In this document: positions 1 to 6,664 of the stretch, one piece after another
How positions within the stretch are numbered: position 1 is the first letter of the stretch
Layout: every line of letters starts with the position of its first letter
Origin: Longilinea sp035560795
Lineage (GTDB): Bacteria > Chloroflexota > Anaerolineae > Anaerolineales > Anaerolineaceae
Direction of reading: 5' to 3'
DNA: 64,000 bases
Assembly (NCBI GenBank): GCA_035560795.1
Contig: DATMYV010000018.1
Span: 1 to 64,000 of the forward strand
The notes under the pieces: model-generated
Seen by the model: the letters and a program-made list of their open reading frames with translations, nothing else
The model's database searches: none
What the model was told of the DNA's origin: nothing
Translations under genes and position numbers: made by a program

Positions 1-260
1 GGGGTAGGTGTGCTGGTTGGTTCAGGGGTGGGTGTAGGGGTGGCTGTGGCTGTAGGCGTCGCCGTCGGTAACGGCTGGAATGGGGTGGCGCTGGCAGAGA
101 TTGGGGTAACGGTTATTTCTTCAACCACAACCTGCGTGGCAATTTGGAATCGTTCCGGTTGGACTAGCATGATCAGGCCAAGGATTATGGTTGTGATCGC
201 GGCAATGCCGACCAAAAAAATACCGATAACCTGCCCAGCTCCCAGCCTGTCTGATTTCAT
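1..260 (-). CDS. Membrane-anchored protein with Thr/Pro-rich linker (partial, runs off window)
   Basis: Only the N-terminal 86 codons lie in the window; the gene continues past base 1. The protein starts MKSDRLGAGQ, has one hydrophobic segment at about residues 10-33 (an uncleaved signal anchor by appearance), then about 15 mixed residues, then a linker of repeated Thr-Pro and Thr-Ala-Thr units. Such linkers commonly tether an extracellular domain in Chloroflexota exported proteins, but the domain itself is not visible, so no function can be given. It starts 6 bases after the stop of the FW-domain lipoprotein gene and is probably its operon partner, downstream of recA. Confidence 0.7.
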   Translation of the reverse strand, partial: MKSDRLGAGQVIGIFLVGIAAITTIILGLIMLVQPERFQIATQVVVEEITVTPISASATPFQPLPTATPTATATPTPTPEPTSTPT

Positions 261-266
261 GTTCCC

Positions 267-839
267 TCATGGGTTCGATTGCTGGGTTGCCTCGTTGGTC
301 GGTGAAACCAGAAAATCGATAAAAATCGGATCGCCGAATGGTTCACCTTTTGGAGAGTGTGCCTGCCAGGCGCTGCGATAAGTTCCTGGTTCGATGGGTG
401 CCTGAAAAGCCATCCGGATGACGGCGTGGGTGCCGCTGCGCGCGGGATACAAAGCCTGTTCCGGGTTGGCCCCCAAATCAACGCCAGCGATGAGGCGCAA
501 GGAATAACCCTCCGTCCAATTGCACGACCCGCTGTTTTGTACTTCCCAGCGTTTATCCATTGTTGCTCCAGCCGATACATCGCTGCCGTCAGGGATGGTC
601 AGATCGGTCAGAAAAGTGAGGCCATCCTCACAGGGTTGGGTTGGCGAAGGACGGATGGTGGCCGGATTGGCGGTCACTCCGGGCGGCAAAGGCGTTGGCG
701 CGAAGGTGGGTGCCACAAACGGGCTGGCAACCGGGTTTGGCGCGGAATGGACAGGCCGCATTGCATTGCAGCCCTGAACAAAAACCGTCAGAGCTGCAAA
801 TAAAAAGCAAATGCGGGACCAGTCAAATCTTGCGGTCAC
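267..839 (-). CDS. Lipoprotein with NBR1-type FW (four-tryptophan) Ig-like domain
   Basis: 190 codons starting with GTG. The N-terminus is a lipoprotein signal: a hydrophobic stretch ending FVQGC, with the lipidated Cys at residue 24. A Pro/Thr-rich spacer follows to about residue 68. The rest resembles the NBR1 FW beta-sandwich: FLTDLTIPDGSDVSAG, KRWEVQNSGSCNWTEGY, then PARSGTHAVIRMAFQAP and YRSAWQAHSPKGEPFGDPIFIDF. In bacteria this domain occurs on exported surface proteins of unknown ligand. The gene begins 12 bases after the recA stop with no terminator between them, so it is probably co-transcribed with recA. Domain recognition is by eye; the biological role is unknown. Confidence 0.8.
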   Translation of the reverse strand: MTARFDWSRICFLFAALTVFVQGCNAMRPVHSAPNPVASPFVAPTFAPTPLPPGVTANPATIRPSPTQPCEDGLTFLTDLTIPDGSDVSAGATMDKRWEVQNSGSCNWTEGYSLRLIAGVDLGANPEQALYPARSGTHAVIRMAFQAPIEPGTYRSAWQAHSPKGEPFGDPIFIDFLVSPTNEATQQSNP

Positions 840-851
840 ATTCCAGTCATT

Positions 852-1958
852 TTATTCGGCTTCAGCGTCATCGCCGCCATCTGGCGTAACACCCAGAGCC
901 AGCGGGATATCGCCCCCGATTGCACGTTGACGTACAGCTGCTTCGATCTCGTTGCTCAATTCCCGGTTCTGGCGCAAGAATTCCTTTGCATTCTCGCGTC
1001 CCTGTCCCAGACGCAGGTCGCCATAGGAGAAGAATGCGCCGCGTTTGGTGACAATTTCGAGTGCGGTGGCCAGATCGATGATATCGCCAACCTTCGAGAT
1101 ACCCTCATTGTACATGATATCGAATTCGGCCGTTCGGAAAGGCGGTGCGACTTTATTCTTGACGACCCGTACGCGTACGCGGTTGCCAATGATTTCAGCG
1201 CCAACCTTGATGGATTGGATACGGCGGACATCCAGGCGAACCGACGCATAGAATTTAAGGGCCAATCCGCCGGGGGTCGTTTCGGGGTTGCCAAACATAA
1301 TGCCGATTTTTTGGCGAAGCTGGTTGGTGAAGACGACCGATGTCTTGGTCTGACTGATGGTACCCGATAATTTACGAAGTGCCTGCGACATCAGCCGTGC
1401 CTGCATGCCCATGCTGGCATCCCCCATATCGCCCTCGATTTCCGCCCGCGGAACCAATGCTGCCACCGAATCGATCACCACAATGTCAATTGCACCAGAC
1501 CGAACCAGGGTTTCAGCGATTTCCAATGCCTGCTCGCCGGTATCGGGTTGAGAGACCAGCATGTTTTCAATGTCCACGCCCAGGCGGGCGGCGTAAGCCG
1601 GGTCAAGGGCATGTTCCATATCGACATAAGCCGCTGTGCCGCCCAGTTTTTGCGATTCAGCCACCATGTGCAAACATAGGGTGGTTTTACCGGATGATTC
1701 AGGTCCGAAGATTTCGGTAATGCGGCCGCGGGGAATGCCGCCAATTCCGAGGGCGATATCCAGGGATAGTGAGCCGGTGGGTATCGCTTCAACAGTCAGG
1801 TTCTGGTCGCCCATGCGGAAAATGGCGCCTTCGCCGTAGCGTTTGACGATGTCGCCGAGCGCTTTATCGAGCACGACGCGCTTGGCTTCCTCATTGTTAA
1901 AATTCGCGCCGGAGTTTGACGGCAAGGGTTGGGAAGGGGAATTGGTTTTACGAGCCAT
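852..1958 (-). CDS. recA: RecA recombinase
   Basis: 368 aa, normal for RecA. It is the cytoplasmic ATP-dependent DNA strand-exchange protein that drives homologous recombination and LexA self-cleavage. Visible features: Walker A GPESSGKT at residues 85-92, Walker B VVIDSV near 160, the GDMGDASMGMQARLMSQ stretch, the TNQLRQKIGIMFGNPETTPGG segment that forms DNA loop L2, and an acidic C-terminal tail. The ATG at 1958 is preceded by a good ribosome site (GAGGAG, about 8 bases upstream). The upstream spacer carries a promoter and a LexA-like box, which fits SOS control. The two exported-protein genes follow closely downstream, an unusual pairing for recA. Confidence 0.98.
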   Translation of the reverse strand: MARKTNSPSQPLPSNSGANFNNEEAKRVVLDKALGDIVKRYGEGAIFRMGDQNLTVEAIPTGSLSLDIALGIGGIPRGRITEIFGPESSGKTTLCLHMVAESQKLGGTAAYVDMEHALDPAYAARLGVDIENMLVSQPDTGEQALEIAETLVRSGAIDIVVIDSVAALVPRAEIEGDMGDASMGMQARLMSQALRKLSGTISQTKTSVVFTNQLRQKIGIMFGNPETTPGGLALKFYASVRLDVRRIQSIKVGAEIIGNRVRVRVVKNKVAPPFRTAEFDIMYNEGISKVGDIIDLATALEIVTKRGAFFSYGDLRLGQGRENAKEFLRQNRELSNEIEAAVRQRAIGGDIPLALGVTPDGGDDAEAE

Positions 1959-1990
1959 GTTAATTCTCTCCTCAATGGGATTGTTTACAA

Positions 1991-1996
1991 ATTATA
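1991..1996 (-). promoter_or_regulatory. recA promoter -10 element
   Basis: On the minus strand a perfect TATAAT lies 33 bases before the recA ATG. The best -35 is weak (GTGGCA with a 19-base spacer), which would suit a regulated promoter. The predicted start leaves a leader of about 25 bases carrying GAGGAG. Confidence 0.55.
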
Positions 1997-2043
1997 TCTT
2001 GATTTCATTCGATAATGCCACGTTTTCATGGCCTTTATATTTT

Positions 2044-2057
2044 AGTACATTTGTTCA
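2044..2057 (-). promoter_or_regulatory. Candidate LexA (SOS) box upstream of recA
   Basis: Minus-strand TGAACAAATGTACT resembles the Gram-positive-type LexA site CGAAC-N4-GTTCG, with the GAAC half and the spacing intact and a degenerate second half. It sits about 86 bases before the recA start and about 48 bases upstream of the -10. Family knowledge supports SOS control of recA; the site itself is inference. Confidence 0.4.
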
Positions 2058-2107
2058 ATTCGTCAAGTATTTACCGGAATTGTTTTCGGAATTAATTAAA
2101 TTGCCTC

Positions 2108-2137
2108 TTGACAAGCGCACTTTGAGGATGCTAAACT
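2108..2137 (+). promoter_or_regulatory. Sigma-70 type promoter for the glnA leader RNA
   Basis: A perfect -35 TTGACA (2108-2113) is followed after 18 bases by TAAACT (2132-2137), giving a predicted start near 2144. That is about 380 bases upstream of glnA, so the transcript would include the whole structured leader. A second TTGACA at 2177-2182 has only a poor -10 (TAGCGA). Confidence 0.65.
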
Positions 2138-2143
2138 AACACC

Positions 2144-2497
2144 TGATTGAGGCTTGATTTGCAACACGCAAGCCAATTGACAACTGAATATTGGAGAGAT
2201 AGCGACTGAGTCTCGCAGTATGAGCGAGATTACGAGGTGGAGGTTCCTCTCTGCGAAGAGAGCGCTAACCCTGATATGTCAGGGGAAAATCGAAAGATCA
2301 GCGGATGCCTCTGAAGCCTGATCACGGGCTTCTTTCTCCCTTCCGAAGAAGCGTCAGAAGAAAAACCGGCGGGTGACTGCCGGGTCAATTTCAACGCAGT
2401 GGTCAGTCTGGTTTGCTTACGTCAGACTGTAAATATTTTTGGAAGGGCAGTCCTTAATCTTGTACAACCAGGGGCATGCCCGCGCATGCCTTTTTTG
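2144..2497 (+). ncRNA. Structured leader RNA with terminal hairpin upstream of glnA (unidentified)
   Basis: This gene-free stretch is packed with hairpins. A junction closed by TAGCG (2200-2204) and CGCTA (2273-2277) contains TCTCGC/GCGAGA and CTCTCT-GCGA-AGAGAG. Then come CCCTGA-TATG-TCAGGG, ATC-GAAA-GAT, GAAGCC/GGCTTC, CTTCTT/AAGAAG, CCGGC/GCCGG and CAGTCTG/CAGACTG, ending in the intrinsic terminator at 2473-2496. GNRA-type loops and dense stems point to a folded RNA. It has its own promoter and terminator and ends 27 bases before glnA. It could be a riboswitch or attenuator leader for glnA, or an independent small RNA. I could not match it to T-box, lysine, SAM, M-box, SRP, 6S, tmRNA or RNase P consensus elements. 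Confidence 0.5.
2473..2497 (+). terminator. Intrinsic terminator just upstream of glnA
   Basis: GGCATGC (2473-2479), loop CCGC, GCATGCC (2484-2490), then six T. The glnA ribosome site AGGAGG lies about 15 bases further on, so this hairpin either ends a small RNA or is a conditional attenuator for glnA. Confidence 0.8.
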
Positions 2498-2523
2498 TTA
2501 TTAAGGTTCCTTAGGAGGATCAA

Positions 2524-3864
2524 ATGGACAAGAAGGAAGTTCTCAGCCGGGTAAAAGAAGATGGAATCAAGTTTGTGTCGTACCAATTCACCGACGTGAC
2601 CGGGACGGTTAAAAGCGTTGACGCGCCTGTCGGCCGGTTGGCGCAAGCATTGGATGATGGCATGTGGTTTGACGGTTCTTCGGTGGAAGGCTTTGCGCGC
2701 ATTCAGGAAAGCGATATGCACCTGAAACTTGATCCGGACACCTATGCAGTCCTGCCATGGTCTCCGGCGGATAACAAGCGGGCGCGCATCTTCTGCGATA
2801 TCTACCACCCGGACGGCCGTCCCTTTGAAGGCGACCCGCGCGGCGTGCTGCGGCGCATGGTCGAGAAGGTCAAAACCCGCGGTTGGGTGTTCAACGTTGG
2901 TCCCGAACCCGAATTTTTCCTTTTCCGCCGCAACGGCGGGACGAATATCCACCCCGTTCCGCATGATATAGGCGGATATTTCGACTTTTCAGCGCAGGAT
3001 GAAGCCGTGCGCGTGCGCACCGATTTAATGTCTGCCCTAATTGGCATGGGGCTTGACGTTGAAGTCGGACACCACGAAGTCGCACTGGGCCAGCATGAAA
3101 TTGATTTCCGCTTTGCCGACGCGCTCAAAACTGCCGATAATGTATTGACGTTGAAATACACGGTCAAAGCTATCGCTGCCCAGCATGATTTAATTGCCTC
3201 CTTCATGCCGAAACCTATTTTTGGCATCAATGGTTCGGGCATGCACTGCCACCAATCGCTGTTTGACCTGAAGACGGGCAAGAATCTGTTCTTCGAACCC
3301 GATGATGAGTTCAACCTTTCCAAACTGGCCTATGGTTTCATCGCCGGCCAACTGGCGCATGCCCGCGGTTTTTCAGGGGTCATTGCCCCATCAGTCAATT
3401 CTTATAAACGATTGGTACCTGGTTATGAAGCGCCGGTCTATATTGGCTGGGCGCAGGTGAATCGCTCCGCGCTGATCCGCATTCCACGCCACAATGCTGG
3501 CGAGGATAAAGCCACGCGCATCGAACTGCGCTGCCCCGATCCCTCCTGCAACCCATACCTGGCTTTTGCTGCCATCCTGGCGGCCGGCCTGGATGGCATT
3601 GACAAAGGCCTTGAAGTCTCCAAACCGCTGACAAATGTCAATGTCTATGACCTGGACGAGTCTGAACGGCGCAGGTTGAAAATCAAATCTCTGCCGGGTT
3701 CTTTGTTGGAAGCGTTGGGCGAAGTCGATAAGGATGATGTTATTAAGGACGCTTTGGGTAGTTCGGTTTACGATGCTTTCCGGCGCGCAAAAATGGCTGA
3801 GTGGGAAGAATACCGTACGAATGTGAGTGATTGGGAACTGGAGCGCTACCTCGAGTCCGTGTGA
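2524..3864 (+). CDS. glnA: Glutamine synthetase type I
   Basis: 446 aa. Catalyses ATP-dependent amidation of glutamate by ammonia, the main ammonium assimilation step; the enzyme is a cytoplasmic dodecamer. Visible GSI signatures: WFDGSSVEGF near residue 50, the metal-ligand segment GPEPEFFLF near 125-133, NGSGMHCHQSL near 238-248, and the ATP/glutamate segment SVNSYKRLVPGYEAPVYIGWAQVNRSALIRIP near 300-330. The length fits the short GSI-alpha class, which lacks the adenylylation insert. The ATG has a strong ribosome site (AGGAGG, 6 bases upstream). An intrinsic terminator and a structured leader precede it, suggesting control by transcription attenuation. Confidence 0.97.
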   Translation: MDKKEVLSRVKEDGIKFVSYQFTDVTGTVKSVDAPVGRLAQALDDGMWFDGSSVEGFARIQESDMHLKLDPDTYAVLPWSPADNKRARIFCDIYHPDGRPFEGDPRGVLRRMVEKVKTRGWVFNVGPEPEFFLFRRNGGTNIHPVPHDIGGYFDFSAQDEAVRVRTDLMSALIGMGLDVEVGHHEVALGQHEIDFRFADALKTADNVLTLKYTVKAIAAQHDLIASFMPKPIFGINGSGMHCHQSLFDLKTGKNLFFEPDDEFNLSKLAYGFIAGQLAHARGFSGVIAPSVNSYKRLVPGYEAPVYIGWAQVNRSALIRIPRHNAGEDKATRIELRCPDPSCNPYLAFAAILAAGLDGIDKGLEVSKPLTNVNVYDLDESERRRLKIKSLPGSLLEALGEVDKDDVIKDALGSSVYDAFRRAKMAEWEEYRTNVSDWELERYLESV

Positions 3865-3909
3865 TTTATCTTCACTCACAGAACTCTTATTTTTCAAATG
3901 CTGGTTAAA

Positions 3910-3942
3910 AATGAACCGGGCGGATTAGTCGCCCGGTTCATT
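3910..3942. terminator. Shared terminator between convergent glnA and ttuA
   Basis: A perfect 13-bp stem (AATGAACCGGGCG with its complement) around a 7-base loop. On the minus strand it is followed by TTTTAACC, so it best serves ttuA; on the plus strand the tail is A/T-rich but not a T run. Confidence 0.75.
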
Positions 3943-3966
3943 AAATATCGATTGTAAGAAAAGAAT

Positions 3967-4908
3967 TCAGGAAGCCTTTACCAGACGGCAAAAGGCACAG
4001 GCGCCATTTGAAGTGGTTGGCTGCCCGCAAACAGGACACGGATGAAGCTCCTGGTCAGCTTGTCCACCAGGTTTTTCTTCTGAAACAAAATAACCGTTAG
4101 CCCGTGTGTTCAGGAAGCTGGCGTAATAATTCATCTTAATGCCGGGAGCGGTTTCTTCGAGTTTATTGAGAATATCCTTGTATACAAGCTGTTTGCTCCC
4201 TTCCGAATAAGGACACTCCTCTTCCTCATATTCGATGCCGCGCAGCAGGCTGTAAGCGGCGGTTTCACGTTCGTAAAAACGGCAGAATGGTTTGGCTTTG
4301 CGGACAAAGCCATCTTCGGCTGGCAGGATCGGTGATTGGCGCTGCAGCAAATCGACCTGCCAGGTGATCATATTGCCCATCAATACGGCAGCTTCGTCAT
4401 CCAGGTTGTGAGCGGTGGTCAACACGTTATAGCCGAAATCGCGGGCAATTTGGTTCATGATATGCCGTTTTACCAACCCGCAAACGCCGCACGGTTTCTC
4501 CCGTCCGCGCTGGTTGTGCGAGGCAAACTGAGGAATGGTTTGCCCGTAGCTTTGCTGTACATTAATTACCCGCAAGGCAAGATTGTTTTGCCGCGCAAAG
4601 TCATTGGCATATTGCTCGGATTCGTTGGAATACTGCCCCTCGCTGCTTTCGATACCTAAATTTATGTAGAGACCATCAACAGAGTAACCCAGCCGCCAGA
4701 GAACATCCCATAAAGCTAACGAATCTTTTCCACCAGAAACTGCCAGTAGAATTTTATCTTCAGGCGAGAACATATGATATTTTTCGATGACGCGTGCAGT
4801 TTGTGCAATAAACCATTCCAGGTAATGAGGCTGGCAAAACGCCAGGCGGTGGTGACGCATGCGAAAAACAGCCGGCTGGCGGCATTTGCTGCAAACATAG
4901 TTGCTCAT
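3967..4908 (-). CDS. ttuA: TtuA-type tRNA 2-thiouridine synthetase (PP-loop, TtcA/TtuA family)
   Basis: 313 aa. Members of this family adenylate tRNA and transfer sulfur; TtuA makes 2-thioribothymidine at position 54 of the T loop, which stabilises tRNA at high temperature. Visible: an N-terminal zinc-finger-like set (C6, C9, H20, C25, H28), PP-loop SGGKDS at 58-63, the PCGVCG pair near 135 and ECPYSEG near 235 (positions of the three Fe-S cysteines), and a C-terminal CPVCG...CAFC finger. Both fingers plus the sulfur-carrier neighbour favour TtuA over TtcA. The ATG follows GGAGG, which is part of the last two sense codons of ttuB, so the two genes are tightly coupled. Confidence 0.88.
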   Translation of the reverse strand: MSNYVCSKCRQPAVFRMRHHRLAFCQPHYLEWFIAQTARVIEKYHMFSPEDKILLAVSGGKDSLALWDVLWRLGYSVDGLYINLGIESSEGQYSNESEQYANDFARQNNLALRVINVQQSYGQTIPQFASHNQRGREKPCGVCGLVKRHIMNQIARDFGYNVLTTAHNLDDEAAVLMGNMITWQVDLLQRQSPILPAEDGFVRKAKPFCRFYERETAAYSLLRGIEYEEEECPYSEGSKQLVYKDILNKLEETAPGIKMNYYASFLNTRANGYFVSEEKPGGQADQELHPCPVCGQPTTSNGACAFCRLVKAS

Positions 4909-4912
4909 TTGC

Positions 4913-5107
4913 CTACCCTCCAGATATGACGGCTACCAGCTTGGCAACTTGACCATTTCGCAGCACGTCATTCTCGTTTAACAGTTTGCCGTCAAACACC
5001 ACCAAATGCGATTCGGGACTTAAACCTAGCTGCTTGAGCGCATCCTTAACGGTAATAGTGCCTTCAACAGTGTATTCTATTTTTCTCAGAATCAGGGTCA
5101 CGGGCAT
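4913..5107 (-). CDS. ttuB: TtuB-like ubiquitin-fold sulfur carrier (ThiS/MoaD family)
   Basis: 64 aa, ending in the diagnostic AVISGG. In the ThiS/MoaD/TtuB family the terminal Gly-Gly is adenylated and converted to a thiocarboxylate that donates sulfur; next to ttuA the likely acceptor is tRNA position 54. I chose the second ATG (MPVTLILRKI) because the ribosome site GGAGGC lies between it and an upstream ATG at 5119. The final codons GGA GGG also form the ribosome site of ttuA, which begins 4 bases after the stop. A thiazole or molybdopterin role cannot be excluded from sequence alone, but no thi or moa genes are nearby. Confidence 0.85.
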   Translation of the reverse strand: MPVTLILRKIEYTVEGTITVKDALKQLGLSPESHLVVFDGKLLNENDVLRNGQVAKLVAVISGG

Positions 5108-5178
5108 AATCGCCTCCATATTATTAAAACAATAAAAAAAACCGTCGTGGGATCCTTAAAAAAATGCCACTGTTGGTC

Positions 5179-5847
5179 TTACTTTCCCATTTTCTCTTGA
5201 AGGCAAACCAGCCAGGCGCGGGCTGCCCCTTGCGGCTCCATCCTGCTGGTCGCCAGAATGGGGAAGGATATGTCAAGGCCCGTCACTTGCAACACGCGCA
5301 CACTGTCGTCAACCCAATGCGCCGGGATAAAACCGATGGCGTTTGGATTTTCAGCGATAACATTCAGCATGGTTTTTGATGTTGGAGCCAGACCGGCATT
5401 TGCAATTTTGATACCTGCAGCCAGGAGGGCGATGGTAACGTCGCTGGATCGAGGCAGCGACCAGAATTGAATCTCAGATTGATCTGCCCATTTCTCTTGT
5501 TTTCCAGAAAAAACCGCTTGCAAGGTGTCCAGCGATATTTCCTGTTCGGGGTTGTCCGGGTGGACAATGACGGCCAAATGATCTTCTCCCAACAAGGCCG
5601 TGTAACCGTCGGTTTCAGGCTCACCCAGACGTAAGCGGATTCCGTCATCGCCGGCGGATTTATCAACCACATATTGAACAGCAACCCCAACCTCGGCCGC
5701 GCAACCGGCCAGATCCGGTCCCAACCATTCCAGGCTGTCTGTCACGGAAATTACCAAAGGTTGCCCCAGCGTCTTCGTTTCGGACGCAGGAGGTGGTTGA
5801 CAGGCAACCAGAAGGAGGATAAGCACCGTAAAAGCAGCTTTACGCAT
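5179..5847 (-). CDS. PstS-like periplasmic-binding lipoprotein (PBP-like domain)
   Basis: 222 aa. The N-terminus is a lipoprotein signal with lipobox LLVAC (Cys at 16). The body resembles the short phosphate-binding-protein-like domain: EDHLAVIVHPDNPEQEISLDTLQAVFSGKQEKW, then NAIGFIPAHWVDD near the C-terminus. This matches the PstS/PBP_like_2 layout, including the typical L-x-x-I/V-F-x-G-x-x-x-x-W stretch, but it is shorter than classical PstS and no pstCAB genes are adjacent. It overlaps uppP by 8 bases and ends the tgt-uppP operon. The ligand is not known; phosphate or another oxyanion is a guess from fold resemblance. Confidence 0.75.
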   Translation of the reverse strand: MRKAAFTVLILLLVACQPPPASETKTLGQPLVISVTDSLEWLGPDLAGCAAEVGVAVQYVVDKSAGDDGIRLRLGEPETDGYTALLGEDHLAVIVHPDNPEQEISLDTLQAVFSGKQEKWADQSEIQFWSLPRSSDVTIALLAAGIKIANAGLAPTSKTMLNVIAENPNAIGFIPAHWVDDSVRVLQVTGLDISFPILATSRMEPQGAARAWLVCLQEKMGK

Positions 5848-6664
5848 AACTCACAATCAAGGTGATAATTCCCAGCAGTGCGCAATACATGGCGAACCCG
5901 ACCAAGGGACGGGTACGGAGGAAGTTGAGCAGCCAGCGGATTGACAGGAAACCAAAGATGGCCGCTGCAATAAACCCGACCAGCAGACTAGGCAGGAAGG
6001 ATTTCAGCGAAGACAAGCCATTGAGATCCCCAAAACTGAGCAAGCCGGCCGCCAGCATGACGGGAACTGACATGATAAATGAAAAACGGGCAGCTGAAGG
6101 TCGATCAAGGCCGCGCAACATGCCACCAGTTATGGTAGAGCCTGAGCGCGACACACCGGGGAAGATGGAGACTGCCTGAAACAGGCCAATAATGAGGGCG
6201 TCCAGCCAGCCGATATTGGTCAGGGTGCGTTGCCCTTTGCCGAATATCTCGGCCACAACAAGGAAGACAGCAGTCACAAGCAGAAAAAGGCCCGTGGCAG
6301 ATGGGCTGTTGAAGGCAGCTTCCACCTGCTTTTTGACCAGCAAGCCGAAAATACCTGCCGGAATGGTGGCCAGAATGATATACCAGCCCATGCGTGCTTC
6401 TGCGCTTTCAAATGGACGGCGCTGGATGAGGCCTGAAAACCAGGCTTTGAGAATTATCATCAGGTCTTTCCAGAAATAGACGATAACTGCCAGAAGCGTA
6501 CCCAACTGCACCAGTACGCCAAAAGGAAATATTTGTTCGCTGGGAATGGTTTTATCCCAACCAAGGAAGTAAGGCACCAACACGAGGTGGGCGGAACTGG
6601 AAATGGGCAGGAATTCAGTCAGTCCTTGCACGATGCCGAGAATTAAACCTTGCAGGATACTCAT
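5840..6664 (-). CDS. uppP: Undecaprenyl-diphosphatase UppP (BacA)
   Basis: 274 aa multi-pass membrane enzyme that dephosphorylates undecaprenyl diphosphate, recycling the lipid carrier for peptidoglycan and other glycans, and conferring bacitracin tolerance. The family signatures are plain: GLTEFLPISSSAHL at residues 15-28 and PGVSRSGSTITGGMLRGL near 170-187. Length is normal. Its ATG overlaps the tgt stop as ATGA, so translation is coupled to tgt. Its own stop overlaps the start of a PstS-like lipoprotein. It links to the murein precursor genes in the dcw cluster at the far end of the window. Confidence 0.96.
   Translation of the reverse strand: MSILQGLILGIVQGLTEFLPISSSAHLVLVPYFLGWDKTIPSEQIFPFGVLVQLGTLLAVIVYFWKDLMIILKAWFSGLIQRRPFESAEARMGWYIILATIPAGIFGLLVKKQVEAAFNSPSATGLFLLVTAVFLVVAEIFGKGQRTLTNIGWLDALIIGLFQAVSIFPGVSRSGSTITGGMLRGLDRPSAARFSFIMSVPVMLAAGLLSFGDLNGLSSLKSFLPSLLVGFIAAAIFGFLSIRWLLNFLRTRPLVGFAMYCALLGIITLIVSYA

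Noticed and set aside
10..381. 123-codon plus-strand frame at the window start
   Set aside because: Antisense of the Thr/Pro linker; Val/Gly-rich low complexity without a ribosome site.
2144..2497. T-box, M-box, lysine or SAM riboswitch, SRP, 6S or RNase P identity for the glnA leader
   Set aside because: The conserved cores (for example TGGxACCGCG of the T-box, or the SRP tetraloop region) are absent; short resemblances such as GAGGTGGAGG are not enough.
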